Assembly (NCBI RefSeq): GCF_016653115.1
Contig: NZ_NHRX01000067.1
Span: 11,279-75,278, forward strand
DNA length: 64,000 nt
Reading direction: 5' to 3'
Origin: Rhodocyclus purpureus
GTDB taxonomy: Bacteria; Pseudomonadota; Gammaproteobacteria; Burkholderiales; Rhodocyclaceae
The notes beneath the pieces are model-generated. The model saw nothing but the letters and a program-made list of their open reading frames with translations. It made no database searches and was not told where the DNA came from. Position 1 is the first letter of the stretch. Every line of letters starts with the position of its first letter. Below, piece by piece: positions 8,739 to 16,842 of the stretch. A program made the translations under genes and the position numbers.

Positions 8739-10255
8739 TTGATGAACCCCGTCGAGATTGGTGTGCTGGCTCGTGTGCTGCTCGGCGGAACCCAAATCTG
8801 GTTTCCGCCGCCGCTTAACATATTCACTCCATCGGAAGAAATCTGGGGGGCAGCTTCTCCAGACCAAGCCTTCATTCCGCCTTTCGGAACCTCATATTCG
8901 ACAAAGGCGCCGTCTCCATTCCACTCGCCCTTTACTGCCGAGCCTGAACGCCACTGCGCTTCGGACATCGTCCTGGGATCCGTAGTTATCCAGTAGGATC
9001 CATTTGGATTGCTCTCGCCGTCTATGACTCGATAGATTTTTGATCCTTCAGCTAGCTCTATCGGTTCAGGAGCCTTCTTGAATGTTGCCGCATCCCGGGA
9101 AGGGATTTGGGGCCAACCCGCTTTCTCCGGTGGCGAGAGGGTGGCGCGCGCCTTGGCCGCATCCATTTCTTGAATCAATTGCTTGGTCGGGGGTTGCGCA
9201 CCAGGTTCCGTGTCTGTTCCCTTTTTACCGAATTTCACAGGAGCCTTTGTCTGAAGTTTCTGTTGCGGCACTTCGGGCTGCGGCTCGGGGGGCGATTTCG
9301 GTTTTGATGGTTCTGGCTTTGTCCTTTGTTGTGCCTCAGCGACACGGCCATTCCAGGCACCCCTGGCGCTCTTGGCAACAGTGCCGACACCTTTGATGAA
9401 GGCGGCAATCCCGACGGCAAGGACGATGTGCGCCAGTTCGTCGGCGGCCTCGTTCAGGTCGTCCTCCGTCGCGGCCAGTGCCGCATTCTGTGAGGCACTG
9501 GCGAGCGAGATCGTCATATCAATGCCGAGGATGACTACCCCAAGAACCAATGTTGTGCCGCCGCTAAGCAGACAAAACCCAGCGATGATCGCCAGAGACA
9601 AAGCGAGGTTCTCAATCTGGGAAAGTGCCTTGAGCTCGTCTCGCGTTATGCCGGGTAGTCTCGAAGGAACCCTCTCAAGAACGGCGAGTAGCTTCTTTTC
9701 GAGAGGCCACTCCCAGATGCTATCAGAGGAGGCGGGGGGCCGCGTCGCTTCTAATGATTGCCTTGATGTCGACCTTGTCTGTGTCGGTGAAGTGCCCGCA
9801 GGCTGGAGAGCGGTAATGGGTGATTGAAGGACGGTGACCTTGTCGCCTCTCAGTAGCCGATACCATGTATCATTGCCTACAACCCCATCGGCAGCAATAG
9901 CAACACCTCTTTGGTATTGCTTGACTGCCTGCAGGGTGAGGGGCCCGAAGATTCCATCAATCGCAAGCTCGGGAGACGGGATCAACCGGATGTTGAGTTG
10001 GCGCTGGAGTTTCTGGACCTCTGCACCTCGGCTTCCCTGGCGTAGTGCTTGTAGCCTTGCTGCCACAGACCCGCGGCGTGCCGACTTGGGCGGGATCAAC
10101 GGTAGCGATCGAGTACGAGGAGAAGCTTCGCGCGATGCAAGTTGGCTGCCGACGGGACCTGGCCACGGGGATAGCGCCCGGATCATGGTCCCGTCGTCCA
10201 AATTCTCGACCTCACCGGAAACTCCGATCGGGCCGTGTTCAACCGAGCCGGCCAC
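8735..10255 (-). CDS. polymorphic toxin-like protein: peptidoglycan-binding, membrane helices, C-terminal toxin-like domain
   Basis: 506 aa. The disordered N-terminus (1-65) is followed by a PG_binding_1 domain (about 70-140) with LRQGSRGAEVQKLQRQL and IDGIFGPLTLQAVKQYQ. A Pro/Ser/Thr linker comes next, then two hydrophobic stretches (about 220-260 and 280-300) and a Lys/Pro/Gln-rich spacer. The compact C-terminal domain is about 405-506 (KIYRVIDGESNPNGSYWITT, GAFVEYEVPKGGMKAWSGEA, LSGGGNQIWVPP). The layout fits a secreted or injected effector that reaches the envelope. The C-terminal fold recalls ADP-ribosyltransferase-like toxin domains, at low confidence. GTG start at 10255 with GGAG upstream, directly after the stop of a gene scrap. 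A coupled downstream gene is the likely immunity factor. Confidence 0.7.
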   Translation of the reverse strand: MAGSVEHGPIGVSGEVENLDDGTMIRALSPWPGPVGSQLASREASPRTRSLPLIPPKSARRGSVAARLQALRQGSRGAEVQKLQRQLNIRLIPSPELAIDGIFGPLTLQAVKQYQRGVAIAADGVVGNDTWYRLLRGDKVTVLQSPITALQPAGTSPTQTRSTSRQSLEATRPPASSDSIWEWPLEKKLLAVLERVPSRLPGITRDELKALSQIENLALSLAIIAGFCLLSGGTTLVLGVVILGIDMTISLASASQNAALAATEDDLNEAADELAHIVLAVGIAAFIKGVGTVAKSARGAWNGRVAEAQQRTKPEPSKPKSPPEPQPEVPQQKLQTKAPVKFGKKGTDTEPGAQPPTKQLIQEMDAAKARATLSPPEKAGWPQIPSRDAATFKKAPEPIELAEGSKIYRVIDGESNPNGSYWITTDPRTMSEAQWRSGSAVKGEWNGDGAFVEYEVPKGGMKAWSGEAAPQISSDGVNMLSGGGNQIWVPPSSTRASTPISTGFIK

Positions 10256-10441
10256 CTACGAGTCTCCGATTTGGGCGTAAATCAGTACGAGTAGTGCGGC
10301 TGCCTGTGCATTAACCTCGGGCAGGGCGTTGAACTCGGTACAGAGCCTGCGGGCGCGCAGACGGTCAGCGACCAAGGCCGGATCCGCAGGATCATAGGCT
10401 TGACCGGCAATCATCTTGTCTCGTTCGGTCGGAGTGCTCAT
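10256..10441 (-). pseudogene. 5' fragment of a sugar (maltose-type) O-acetyltransferase gene
   Basis: 61 residues beginning MSTPTERDKMIAGQAYDPAD, then PALVADRLRARRLCTEFNAL. This is the N-terminal maltose-acetyltransferase (Mac) domain that precedes the left-handed beta-helix in Maa/LacA-type enzymes. The hexapeptide-repeat catalytic part is missing: the frame ends two codons before the toxin gene begins. The start region looks intact, so the scrap may still be translated and may drive expression of the toxin. It is best explained by insertion or replacement that removed the rest of the gene. Confidence 0.75.
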
Positions 10442-10580
10442 GGGAAAGTGAAATGATGCTGGCGATACGGATACCAGGGTCCATGGAACGTAGCGAAAAT
10501 GCCGTTCGTGCGGCGGATGCTCAGGGGAGCCTACGGTATGGTGCCAGAAATCCTTGGTTTGTCGCTGGACTTTGGTGGAC

Positions 10581-10838
10581 TTACGGTAATTTCAGTTTCT
10601 GATCGAGCTCTTCTTCCATGAGACTTGCGACTCGTCGGAACAATTCCTGGCAAGCAGCGTCTTCAGTCGAATGGATCGAGATATCTTTCTTCAAGCCTCG
10701 CTCGCTGTAATAAACAGACCATACGTCATCAATCATCTCGATCCCGTAGCATTCTCCGGAAGCCAAGCCACTGATAGTGTAGAAGTAATCTGGGACCCCC
10801 TGCTCGCGAAAAATGGTCACTAATTGACCAAAATTCAT
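10581..10838 (-). CDS. putative immunity-type protein, orphan
   Basis: 85 residues from the ATG at 10838 (MNFGQLVTIFREQGVPDYFY). A TTG at 10877 would add 13 residues but has no ribosome-binding site. The pattern, FREQGVPDYFYTISGLASGE then IDDVWSVYYSERGLKKD and a C-terminal helix with DAACQELFRRVASLM, resembles small immunity proteins of polymorphic toxin systems. No signal peptide is present. It stands between the acetyltransferase scrap and the Ivy-like gene with no cognate toxin next to it. The local DNA is AT-richer than the surroundings. Function is inferred only. Confidence 0.55.
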   Translation of the reverse strand: MNFGQLVTIFREQGVPDYFYTISGLASGECYGIEMIDDVWSVYYSERGLKKDISIHSTEDAACQELFRRVASLMEEELDQKLKLP

Positions 10839-10919
10839 GTCTATGTTCACTTCGATTGTCGAGGCTGGTGCCTTCAAATAATATATTTGAAGGTCTGGAA
10901 CGGGCAGGGGGAGGCGAAT

Positions 10920-11378
10920 TTAATATCCATGACGTTCGATAAATTCTCTCTTGATTCTTTCCGGGAGAATTGAATAGTCTTCCTTTGTGCCGTACCAGCG
11001 GGTCGAAACTCGGGACTTTTCTCTCGAAAATAGGCCAACCCACAGTTGCGCTTCATTGGGGTCAATGACCACCATGGCCATGTCCGATGGACAGTTGTGC
11101 GGGCGACACTTGTGTACGACAATGAGTCCCTCTAGTTCTCTGACTGGTACTTCAGAAGTCAGCTGGGAAAAGTTGGAGGCTTCAGATTTCGGAAGGATAT
11201 TATTTAGAGCTGCCTTAACCGCTGTTTGCGAAAGCAAACCGGACTTGGCGGTTCCAACAGATGTCGATGGATATTTCCCAACCCAATCAGTGGCAAAGCC
11301 CCAATCGTTATCGGGTGCTGCGGTGCATATGTGGCTGAAAAAGGTAATGAATAAAATAAAAGACCTGTATAGTTTCAT
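10920..11378 (-). CDS. periplasmic Ivy-like lysozyme inhibitor, probable immunity protein
   Basis: 152 aa. An N-terminal signal peptide (KLYRSFILFITFFSHICTA, cleavage around residues 19-21) sends it to the periplasm. The mature part has the Ivy-type layout: VGKYPSTSVG, a helical centre, then the exposed loop HKCRPHNC, and AMVVIDPNEAQLWVGLFSRE. In Ivy the loop is CKPHDC; its His plugs the lysozyme active site and the two Cys close the loop. Here Lys becomes Arg and Asp becomes Asn, but the His and both Cys remain. The gene lies 7 nt downstream of a lytic-transglycosylase/lysozyme-like gene, so it most likely protects the producer from that enzyme. The region is AT-rich, consistent with acquisition. 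Confidence 0.78.
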   Translation of the reverse strand: MKLYRSFILFITFFSHICTAAPDNDWGFATDWVGKYPSTSVGTAKSGLLSQTAVKAALNNILPKSEASNFSQLTSEVPVRELEGLIVVHKCRPHNCPSDMAMVVIDPNEAQLWVGLFSREKSRVSTRWYGTKEDYSILPERIKREFIERHGY

Positions 11379-11385
11379 GAAATCC

Positions 11386-11877
11386 TCACTTATGTATTTT
11401 ATGCAGGGCGGTCATGGGGTGCGCGGAGTCGCTCCTGAGGCATGACTCGCATGCCTTGATGGACTTCGAGTATCCCTTTCCTGTGCCAAAACTTATATCG
11501 ACTCCAGCCATACTGTTTTTGGCTATATCCAGATATAGTGTGCCACACTGGATGTTCTTGGCGGCGTCTGTCATTTCGTCGTGCTCAAAGTGGATTCCGG
11601 GTGGAGTGCACTTGTTGACCATATCAACAGCCCCCTTCGTCATTTGCATGAGTCCGGTTGCCGACGACGCCGTGTTTTTGACTAAGGGATCAAATCCTGA
11701 CTCCTTCCATATCAAGCAAATTACGAACTCGTTGGAGAAATCGGTCGACTTGTTGTTCTCGCTGACGAGCTTCTTTATTTCGTCGTATGTCACTTTTTCC
11801 TCCGGGTGTTGGTTGATTCGCCAAGAATCTGGATGTCTCGCGATGTACTTCAGATTTGAGCTTGCCAAGGGCACCAT
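11386..11877 (-). CDS. lytic transglycosylase/lysozyme-like effector, catalytic module
   Basis: 163 aa. The core is an SLT-type domain. The catalytic Glu is in LIWKESGFDP and is followed by TASSATGLMQMTKGAVDMV (the usual G-L-M-Q motif). A later NIQCGTLYLD helix matches the family's N-x-x-x-G-x-x-Y-L region. There is no signal peptide or targeting domain, and a stop codon lies six codons upstream in frame. It is therefore either a small effector delivered by a separate carrier or the 3' part of a larger one. It cuts peptidoglycan glycan strands (family knowledge). The Ivy-like immunity gene follows directly. AT-rich composition. Confidence 0.75.
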   Translation of the reverse strand: MVPLASSNLKYIARHPDSWRINQHPEEKVTYDEIKKLVSENNKSTDFSNEFVICLIWKESGFDPLVKNTASSATGLMQMTKGAVDMVNKCTPPGIHFEHDEMTDAAKNIQCGTLYLDIAKNSMAGVDISFGTGKGYSKSIKACESCLRSDSAHPMTALHKIHK

Positions 11878-11905
11878 GCTGCAACGTGTGGGTCACCCGC
11901 AATGA

Positions 11906-12004
11906 GAACCAGCCAGTCCGCTCGGTTACCCTTGCGTCGAGCGCCGGGACGTGAGGGTTGATGTCGAGGATTGGCGTCTGCTCCAGCATGTCCTTGCCCT
12001 CGAA
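11906..12004 (-). pseudogene. remnant of a TrmO/TsaA-like tRNA methyltransferase gene
   Basis: A short frame reads FEGKDMLEQTP then ILDINPHVPALDA and TGWF. This matches the C-terminal fingerprint of the YaeB/TrmO family (LDGTPVLDIKPYxPxxD), which makes N6-methyl-t6A in tRNA. Only about 33 residues are recognisable, with no start and no N-terminal part. Like the acetyltransferase scrap at 10256-10441, it marks an edge where accessory toxin genes replaced older DNA. Confidence 0.5.
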
Positions 12005-12011
12005 TCGGCTT

Positions 12012-13004
12012 CTATTTCTCGTAAATTGCCTTGAGCTTCTGCTTGCGACGTTCGAGGTAGCTCGTGGCGGGCGCGATCACCCTTTCCGGAAGTTGCTGAA
12101 GCAGCTCTTCAACAGCTGAAAATTCGACGGGCGGATAGAAAAAATGATCGAGCTCGGCGAAATCCTTGACCATCGAGTATGGGAGACAGCCCTTCTCCAT
12201 GATGGTGACAAACGGGATCCGCAGTGCGGTGACCGTCGCCTGCAACTCCTGCGGCACGGAAGGTCCGCTCAGATCGACAACTACGAAGCTGCACAGTCCC
12301 GCCAGCGTGATGACCGTTTCGGTATAGGTTCGTTGCTGCGGGCGATCGAAATCAAAAACAATGGGCACGTATCCCAACTCACGTAGCCTGTCAGCGATGG
12401 CGCGAAGCACATCCAGTCCGCCACCGCCGAAGCGCCCCAGGATGAGTACGCCACGTTGCGTCGTCGTGTTGAATACCTCACGCAGCTTCTTGTGGGTGAG
12501 CAGCACGTAAATGAATTGTGCGACCTCGAGGTCGTCGGTGGTGATCCGCGGCTGATCCGGACGAGTCACCAGCATGTCGCGCTGTTCGGCGCCGTCGAGC
12601 TCGACTTCCCACGCGGAAATTCCATAAACGTGAGCGCCACTGAGATTGGCATTGCGCAGGTCGGTATTGACGAGTATGGCGCTCTTGAGGTCGGCATTGC
12701 GCAGGTTCGCGCCTTGCATCCTGGCTGCGCGCAAGTTGACGCCCGCCATTTCAGCGTCGACCAGGGAAGCGCCTTCGAGTCGGGCACCGCTCAGGTTGGC
12801 TTCCCGCAGCTTGCTGCGATCAAGGAGCACGCCCCGGAGATCTGCCCGCCGCAAGTAAGCGTCGTGAAGATCGTAGTCCGAGAGGTCAGAGCCCTCCAGT
12901 CGCGCGCTGCGCAGGAGAGGCACCGTGTCGGGATTGGACTTCCGCCAGGCATTCCAGACATCCCTGCCTTGTAGCAGCAATTCGAGATGTTCGTGATTGG
13001 GCAT
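12012..13004 (-). CDS. pentapeptide-repeat protein with C-terminal TIR-like domain
   Basis: 330 aa. Residues about 28-135 are pentapeptide repeats (A[D/N]LxxAxL type: RADLRGVLLDRSKLREANLS, ANLRNADLKSAILVNTDLRN), a right-handed quadrilateral beta-helix. Residues about 155-330 form an alpha/beta domain: RGVLILGRFGGGG, LRAIADRLRELGYVPIVFDF, TETVITLAGLCSFVVVDLS, then VPQELQATVTALRIPFVTIM. This resembles TIR-like or nucleoside-deoxyribosyltransferase-like folds of bacterial defence proteins, where such domains often consume NAD+ (inference). There is no membrane segment. It is transcribed away from hsdR and shares the intergenic region with it. It stands at the left edge of the defence block. Confidence 0.7.
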   Translation of the reverse strand: MPNHEHLELLLQGRDVWNAWRKSNPDTVPLLRSARLEGSDLSDYDLHDAYLRRADLRGVLLDRSKLREANLSGARLEGASLVDAEMAGVNLRAARMQGANLRNADLKSAILVNTDLRNANLSGAHVYGISAWEVELDGAEQRDMLVTRPDQPRITTDDLEVAQFIYVLLTHKKLREVFNTTTQRGVLILGRFGGGGLDVLRAIADRLRELGYVPIVFDFDRPQQRTYTETVITLAGLCSFVVVDLSGPSVPQELQATVTALRIPFVTIMEKGCLPYSMVKDFAELDHFFYPPVEFSAVEELLQQLPERVIAPATSYLERRKQKLKAIYEK

Positions 13005-13373
13005 GATCGTGAATGGTCCGCTCCTGACGACCGGGATTTATCCCGCGCGCCGCGAGGGGGCCCTGTCGAGGTGAACCGACGCTCAGTCGGCAATACCGAA
13101 GATTGTAAGCGTTGACGATGCTTAGTGCATATAGGGGAAGCTTTTGACGTAGTCCACGAGGGCGGGGAGCGCCAACGTGCATCGGCGACAGCAGCTGCTC
13201 ATCCCGACATGGAACCATGCGCCGGGGACACCCGCTCGCCGGTCGCCGTGTCGTGACGCTCGCATGCTTGTCGCGAAGCCCCCATCCGTTCGTCTTCCAT
13301 GCAGCAAGCACAAGAAGTTATCCAGATGCGGTACCCTTGGGTTTTCGCTACTCACACGTAGTAGAAGCCCTCC
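13005..13373. other. intergenic region between divergent genes 12012-13004 and hsdR
   Basis: No convincing gene. It holds the 40-bp hairpin element at 13072-13111 and must contain the promoters for both divergent genes. The short frames here have poor codon use and no ribosome-binding site. Confidence 0.6.
13072..13111. repeat. 40-bp hairpin element, left copy
   Basis: The stem CCGAC-GCTCA-GTCGG is followed by CAATACCGAAGATTG and TAAGCG. A second copy at 23718-23757 differs by paired changes in the stem (CCGCC-GCTCA-GGCGG), so pairing is conserved. The two copies bracket the pentapeptide-distal part of the defence block (hsdR to the HEPN pair). Confidence 0.75.
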
Positions 13374-16300
13374 GTGCCTGCCGCCAAGACGCTCCCGCAG
13401 ACCAATTTTGCTCACCTCGAGCAGCATGACCCGCAGCTCCTGCGTCTGGGCATGCTGGCGGAGCGTTACTTCAGCGAAGACCCGAACACGACGTTGCTGA
13501 AGCTGCGTCAACTGGCCGAGGTTCTGGCGCAGCTGGTCGCTTCGCGCGCCGGCCTCGCCAACGTCCCCGAAGAGAACCAGTACGATCTCTTGCGCCGCCT
13601 GCAGGGCGAAGGGGTGCTGCCACGCGAGGTGGCCCAGCTTTTCGGCGAGATTCGCCGCACCGGCAACGAGGCCAACCACGCACTGAGCGGCGATCACCGC
13701 AGCGCCCTGGCCGCGCTCAAGATCTGCTGGCAGCTCGGCCTCTGGTTTCACCGTACCTTCCGCGATGCGGGCTTCAAGTCCGGCCCCTTCGTTCCACCGG
13801 TCGCGCAGAAGAGCGCAGACAGCGAGCTGCACGAAGAACTCGCCACACTCGCGCGCGAACTGGCCGACTATCGCAAGACCCACGCGCAGACCGCCGAGCG
13901 CCTCCAGTCGATGCAGGCCGAACTCGCTGCCGCCAGGGACGAGCAGGCCTTCTGGTCGCAGATGGCCTCCGAAGTCGAACAGGAGAAGATCACGCTGGCG
14001 CGGCGGCTCGCCGAACAGCAGGCAGCAGCGGCCGCCCAGCCGAAAGACTTCCGCGTCAGACTGGCGCAGGCCGCCTCAAGCGCCGCCGAGTCGCTGGTGC
14101 TCGACGAGTCCGCAACCCGCAAGATCATCGACGCGCAGCTGCGCGAAGCCGGCTGGGAAGCAGACAGCCAGAAGCTTCGCTATGGCAAGGGCACGCGTCC
14201 GCAGAAGGGGCGCAACCTGGCGATCGCCGAATGGCCGACCGACACCGGCCCGGCCGACTACGTCCTCTTCGCCGGGCTCACGCCGATCGCAACCGTCGAA
14301 GCCAAGCGCAGGAACACCAACGTGTCCGGCGCATTGCAACAGGCCAAGCGCTACAGCCGTGGCTTCATCCCGAGCGCCGAAACCGAGCTTCCCGCCGAGA
14401 ACTGGGGCGCCGACGGCCTCTACCGGATCCCCTTTGCCTTCTCCACCAACGCTCGCCCCTACCTGCGCCAGCTCGCCACGCACTCGGGGATCTGGTTCTG
14501 CGATCTGCGCCGGCCGGACAATCTCGCGCACCCGCTCGACGGCTGGCGAACCCCCGCCGGTCTGGTCGCGCTGCTCAAGCACGACGAGGCAGCCGCGCAC
14601 CGGCAACTCGCGGCGGCACCGTTCAAGTTCGGCTTCGACCTGCGTCCCTACCAGCAGCAGGCCATCGCCGCCACCGAAAAGGCCATTGCCGCCGGCCAGC
14701 GTGAAATCCTCGTCGCCATGGCCACCGGCACCGGCAAGACGAAGACCTGCATCGCGCTGATCTACCGCCTGCTCAAGGCTCGGCGCTTCAACCGCATCCT
14801 TTTCCTCGTCGACCGCTCGGCCCTCGGCGAGCAGGCGGCCAACGCGTTCAAGGACACGCGGATGGAGAACCTCAACACCTTCGCCGACATCTTCGGCATC
14901 AAGGAGCTTGAGGCGCAGTCGCCGGACAGCGACACCAAGGTGCACATCGCGACCGTGCAGGGCATGGTCAAGCGCATCCTGTTCGCGCCGGAAGGCGCGG
15001 CGCCGCCGGCGGTCGATGACTACGACTGCATCGTCGTCGACGAATGCCACCGCGGCTACCTGCTCGACCGCGAGCTGTCCGACACCGAACTGACTTTCCG
15101 CGGTTTCGACGACTACGTTTCAAAGTACCGCCGCGTTCTCGACTGGTTCGCCGCGGTGAAGATCGGGCTGACCGCGACGCCGGCACTGCACACCTCGCAG
15201 ATCTTCGGCGCGCCGATCTTCAGCTACAGCTATCGCGAAGCCGTGATCGACGGCTACCTGGTCGATTACGAGCCGCCGATCCAGATCCTGACCGAACTGT
15301 CGCGCAGCGGCATCCAGTGGAAAGCCGGCGAGGCGATCAAGGTCTACGACCCGCGCAAGGGGGAACTTGATCTCTTCCAGGCGCCCGACGAGATCAAGCT
15401 CGCTGTCGAGGATTTCAACCGCAAGGTCATCACCGAATCGTTCAACCGGGTCGTCTGCGACTACCTCGCCAGCGAACTCGACCCCGAGGACGCGCGCAAG
15501 ACGCTGATCTTCTGCGCCACCGACGCGCACGCCGACATGGTCGTCGATCTCCTGAAGCAGGCGTTTGCCGCGCGCTACGGCAGCGTCGATGACGACGCGG
15601 TGCTCAAGATCACCGGTGCCGCCGACAAGCCGCTCGAACTGATCCGCCGCTACAAGAACGAGCGCTTGCCCAACGTTGCGGTGACGGTCGATCTGCTCAC
15701 CACCGGCATCGACGTGCCGCCGATCTGCAACCTCGTCTTCCTGCGCCGGGTGGCCAGCCGCATCCTTTTCGACCAGATGCTCGGTCGCGCCACGCGCCGC
15801 TGCGACGACCTCGACAAGGAGACTTTCCGGGTCTTCGACGCGGTCCGCATCTTCGAGGCGATCGACGGGCTGACCGCGATGCAGCCGGTCGTCGCCGACC
15901 CGAAGATCAGCTTCAGCCAGCTTGCCGGCGAACTCGCGAGCCTGCGCGACGAAGAGGCGCAGGCGCTCGTCCGCGACCAGTTCGTCGCCAAGCTGCAGCG
16001 CAAGAAGCGCCACCTCTCGGAAAAGGCCGCGCGCGACTTCGAGACGCTTGCCGGAATGAATCCGGACGACTTCATCCGCCAACTGCGCGCGATGAGCCTG
16101 CAGCAGGTGGGCGAGTGGTTCGCCAGACATCCCGGCCTCGGCGAGATCCTCGATCGCAGTGGCGACGGCCCGGTCGCGCCGATCTTCATCTCCGAACACG
16201 AGGACCAACTCGTCAGCGCCGAATCCGGCTTCGGCAAGGCGCAGAAACCCGCCGACTATCTCGACGCCTTCGCCGAATTCATCCGCAGCCACAGCAACGA

Positions 16301-16763
16301 CATCCCGGCGCTCACCGTCGTCCTCACCCGCCCGCGCGATCTGACCCGCCGCCAGCTCAAGGAACTGATGCTTGAACTCGACCAGGCCGGCTTCAGCGAA
16401 ACGGGCCTCGACGCCGCCTGGCGGCAGATGACCAACCACGACATCGCCGCGCGCATCGTCGGCTACATCCGCAAGGCGGCGATCGGCGACGCGCTCATGC
16501 CGTGGTCCGAGCGCGTGGACCGCGCTTTGCAGGGTATCCTTGCGTCCCGTTCGTGGACGGCCCCGCAGCGCGACTGGCTCAAGAAGATCGCCGCGCAGAC
16601 CAAGGCCAACCTGCTGGTGGATCGCGACGCGCTGGATGACCCCAACCTGCTGTTCAAGCGTGAAGGCGGCGGCTTCCCGCGGCTCGACCGGATTTTCGAC
16701 GGCCGGCTGCAGGACGTCCTCGACACCTTCAACGAATCGCTCTGGCAGCACGCTGCCGCCTGA
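13374..16763 (+). CDS. hsdR: type I restriction enzyme, R subunit (EcoKI-like)
   Basis: ATP-dependent translocase and nuclease of a type I R-M system, 1129 aa. It resembles EcoKI HsdR along its whole length. An N-terminal DUF4145-like region (about 10-120, DPNTTLLKLRQLAEVLAQLV) is followed by a coiled coil (about 145-230). The PD-(D/E)xK nuclease comes next (ADYVLFAGLTPIATVEAKRR, about 300-320). Walker A is ATGTGKTKT near residue 450 and the DEAD-box variant is VVDECHRGY near 560. Helicase motif VI is QMLGRATRRCDD, and a C-terminal domain binds HsdM. GTG start at 13374; the ribosome-binding site is weak. It is followed by a toxin-antitoxin-like pair and then hsdM. Confidence 0.96.
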   Translation: MPAAKTLPQTNFAHLEQHDPQLLRLGMLAERYFSEDPNTTLLKLRQLAEVLAQLVASRAGLANVPEENQYDLLRRLQGEGVLPREVAQLFGEIRRTGNEANHALSGDHRSALAALKICWQLGLWFHRTFRDAGFKSGPFVPPVAQKSADSELHEELATLARELADYRKTHAQTAERLQSMQAELAAARDEQAFWSQMASEVEQEKITLARRLAEQQAAAAAQPKDFRVRLAQAASSAAESLVLDESATRKIIDAQLREAGWEADSQKLRYGKGTRPQKGRNLAIAEWPTDTGPADYVLFAGLTPIATVEAKRRNTNVSGALQQAKRYSRGFIPSAETELPAENWGADGLYRIPFAFSTNARPYLRQLATHSGIWFCDLRRPDNLAHPLDGWRTPAGLVALLKHDEAAAHRQLAAAPFKFGFDLRPYQQQAIAATEKAIAAGQREILVAMATGTGKTKTCIALIYRLLKARRFNRILFLVDRSALGEQAANAFKDTRMENLNTFADIFGIKELEAQSPDSDTKVHIATVQGMVKRILFAPEGAAPPAVDDYDCIVVDECHRGYLLDRELSDTELTFRGFDDYVSKYRRVLDWFAAVKIGLTATPALHTSQIFGAPIFSYSYREAVIDGYLVDYEPPIQILTELSRSGIQWKAGEAIKVYDPRKGELDLFQAPDEIKLAVEDFNRKVITESFNRVVCDYLASELDPEDARKTLIFCATDAHADMVVDLLKQAFAARYGSVDDDAVLKITGAADKPLELIRRYKNERLPNVAVTVDLLTTGIDVPPICNLVFLRRVASRILFDQMLGRATRRCDDLDKETFRVFDAVRIFEAIDGLTAMQPVVADPKISFSQLAGELASLRDEEAQALVRDQFVAKLQRKKRHLSEKAARDFETLAGMNPDDFIRQLRAMSLQQVGEWFARHPGLGEILDRSGDGPVAPIFISEHEDQLVSAESGFGKAQKPADYLDAFAEFIRSHSNDIPALTVVLTRPRDLTRRQLKELMLELDQAGFSETGLDAAWRQMTNHDIAARIVGYIRKAAIGDALMPWSERVDRALQGILASRSWTAPQRDWLKKIAAQTKANLLVDRDALDDPNLLFKREGGGFPRLDRIFDGRLQDVLDTFNESLWQHAAA

Positions 16764-16842
16764 GTAGACGACAAATCGCGGGATCGCAACGCGAAAGCAG
16801 TACTTGATTGGTACGAACTTCTTCGTATAATTGGAGGGTGCC

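Noticed and set aside
13122-13883. A minus-strand gene overlapping the hsdR start region
   Set aside because: It overlaps conserved HsdR N-terminal sequence, has no family match and no ribosome-binding site.
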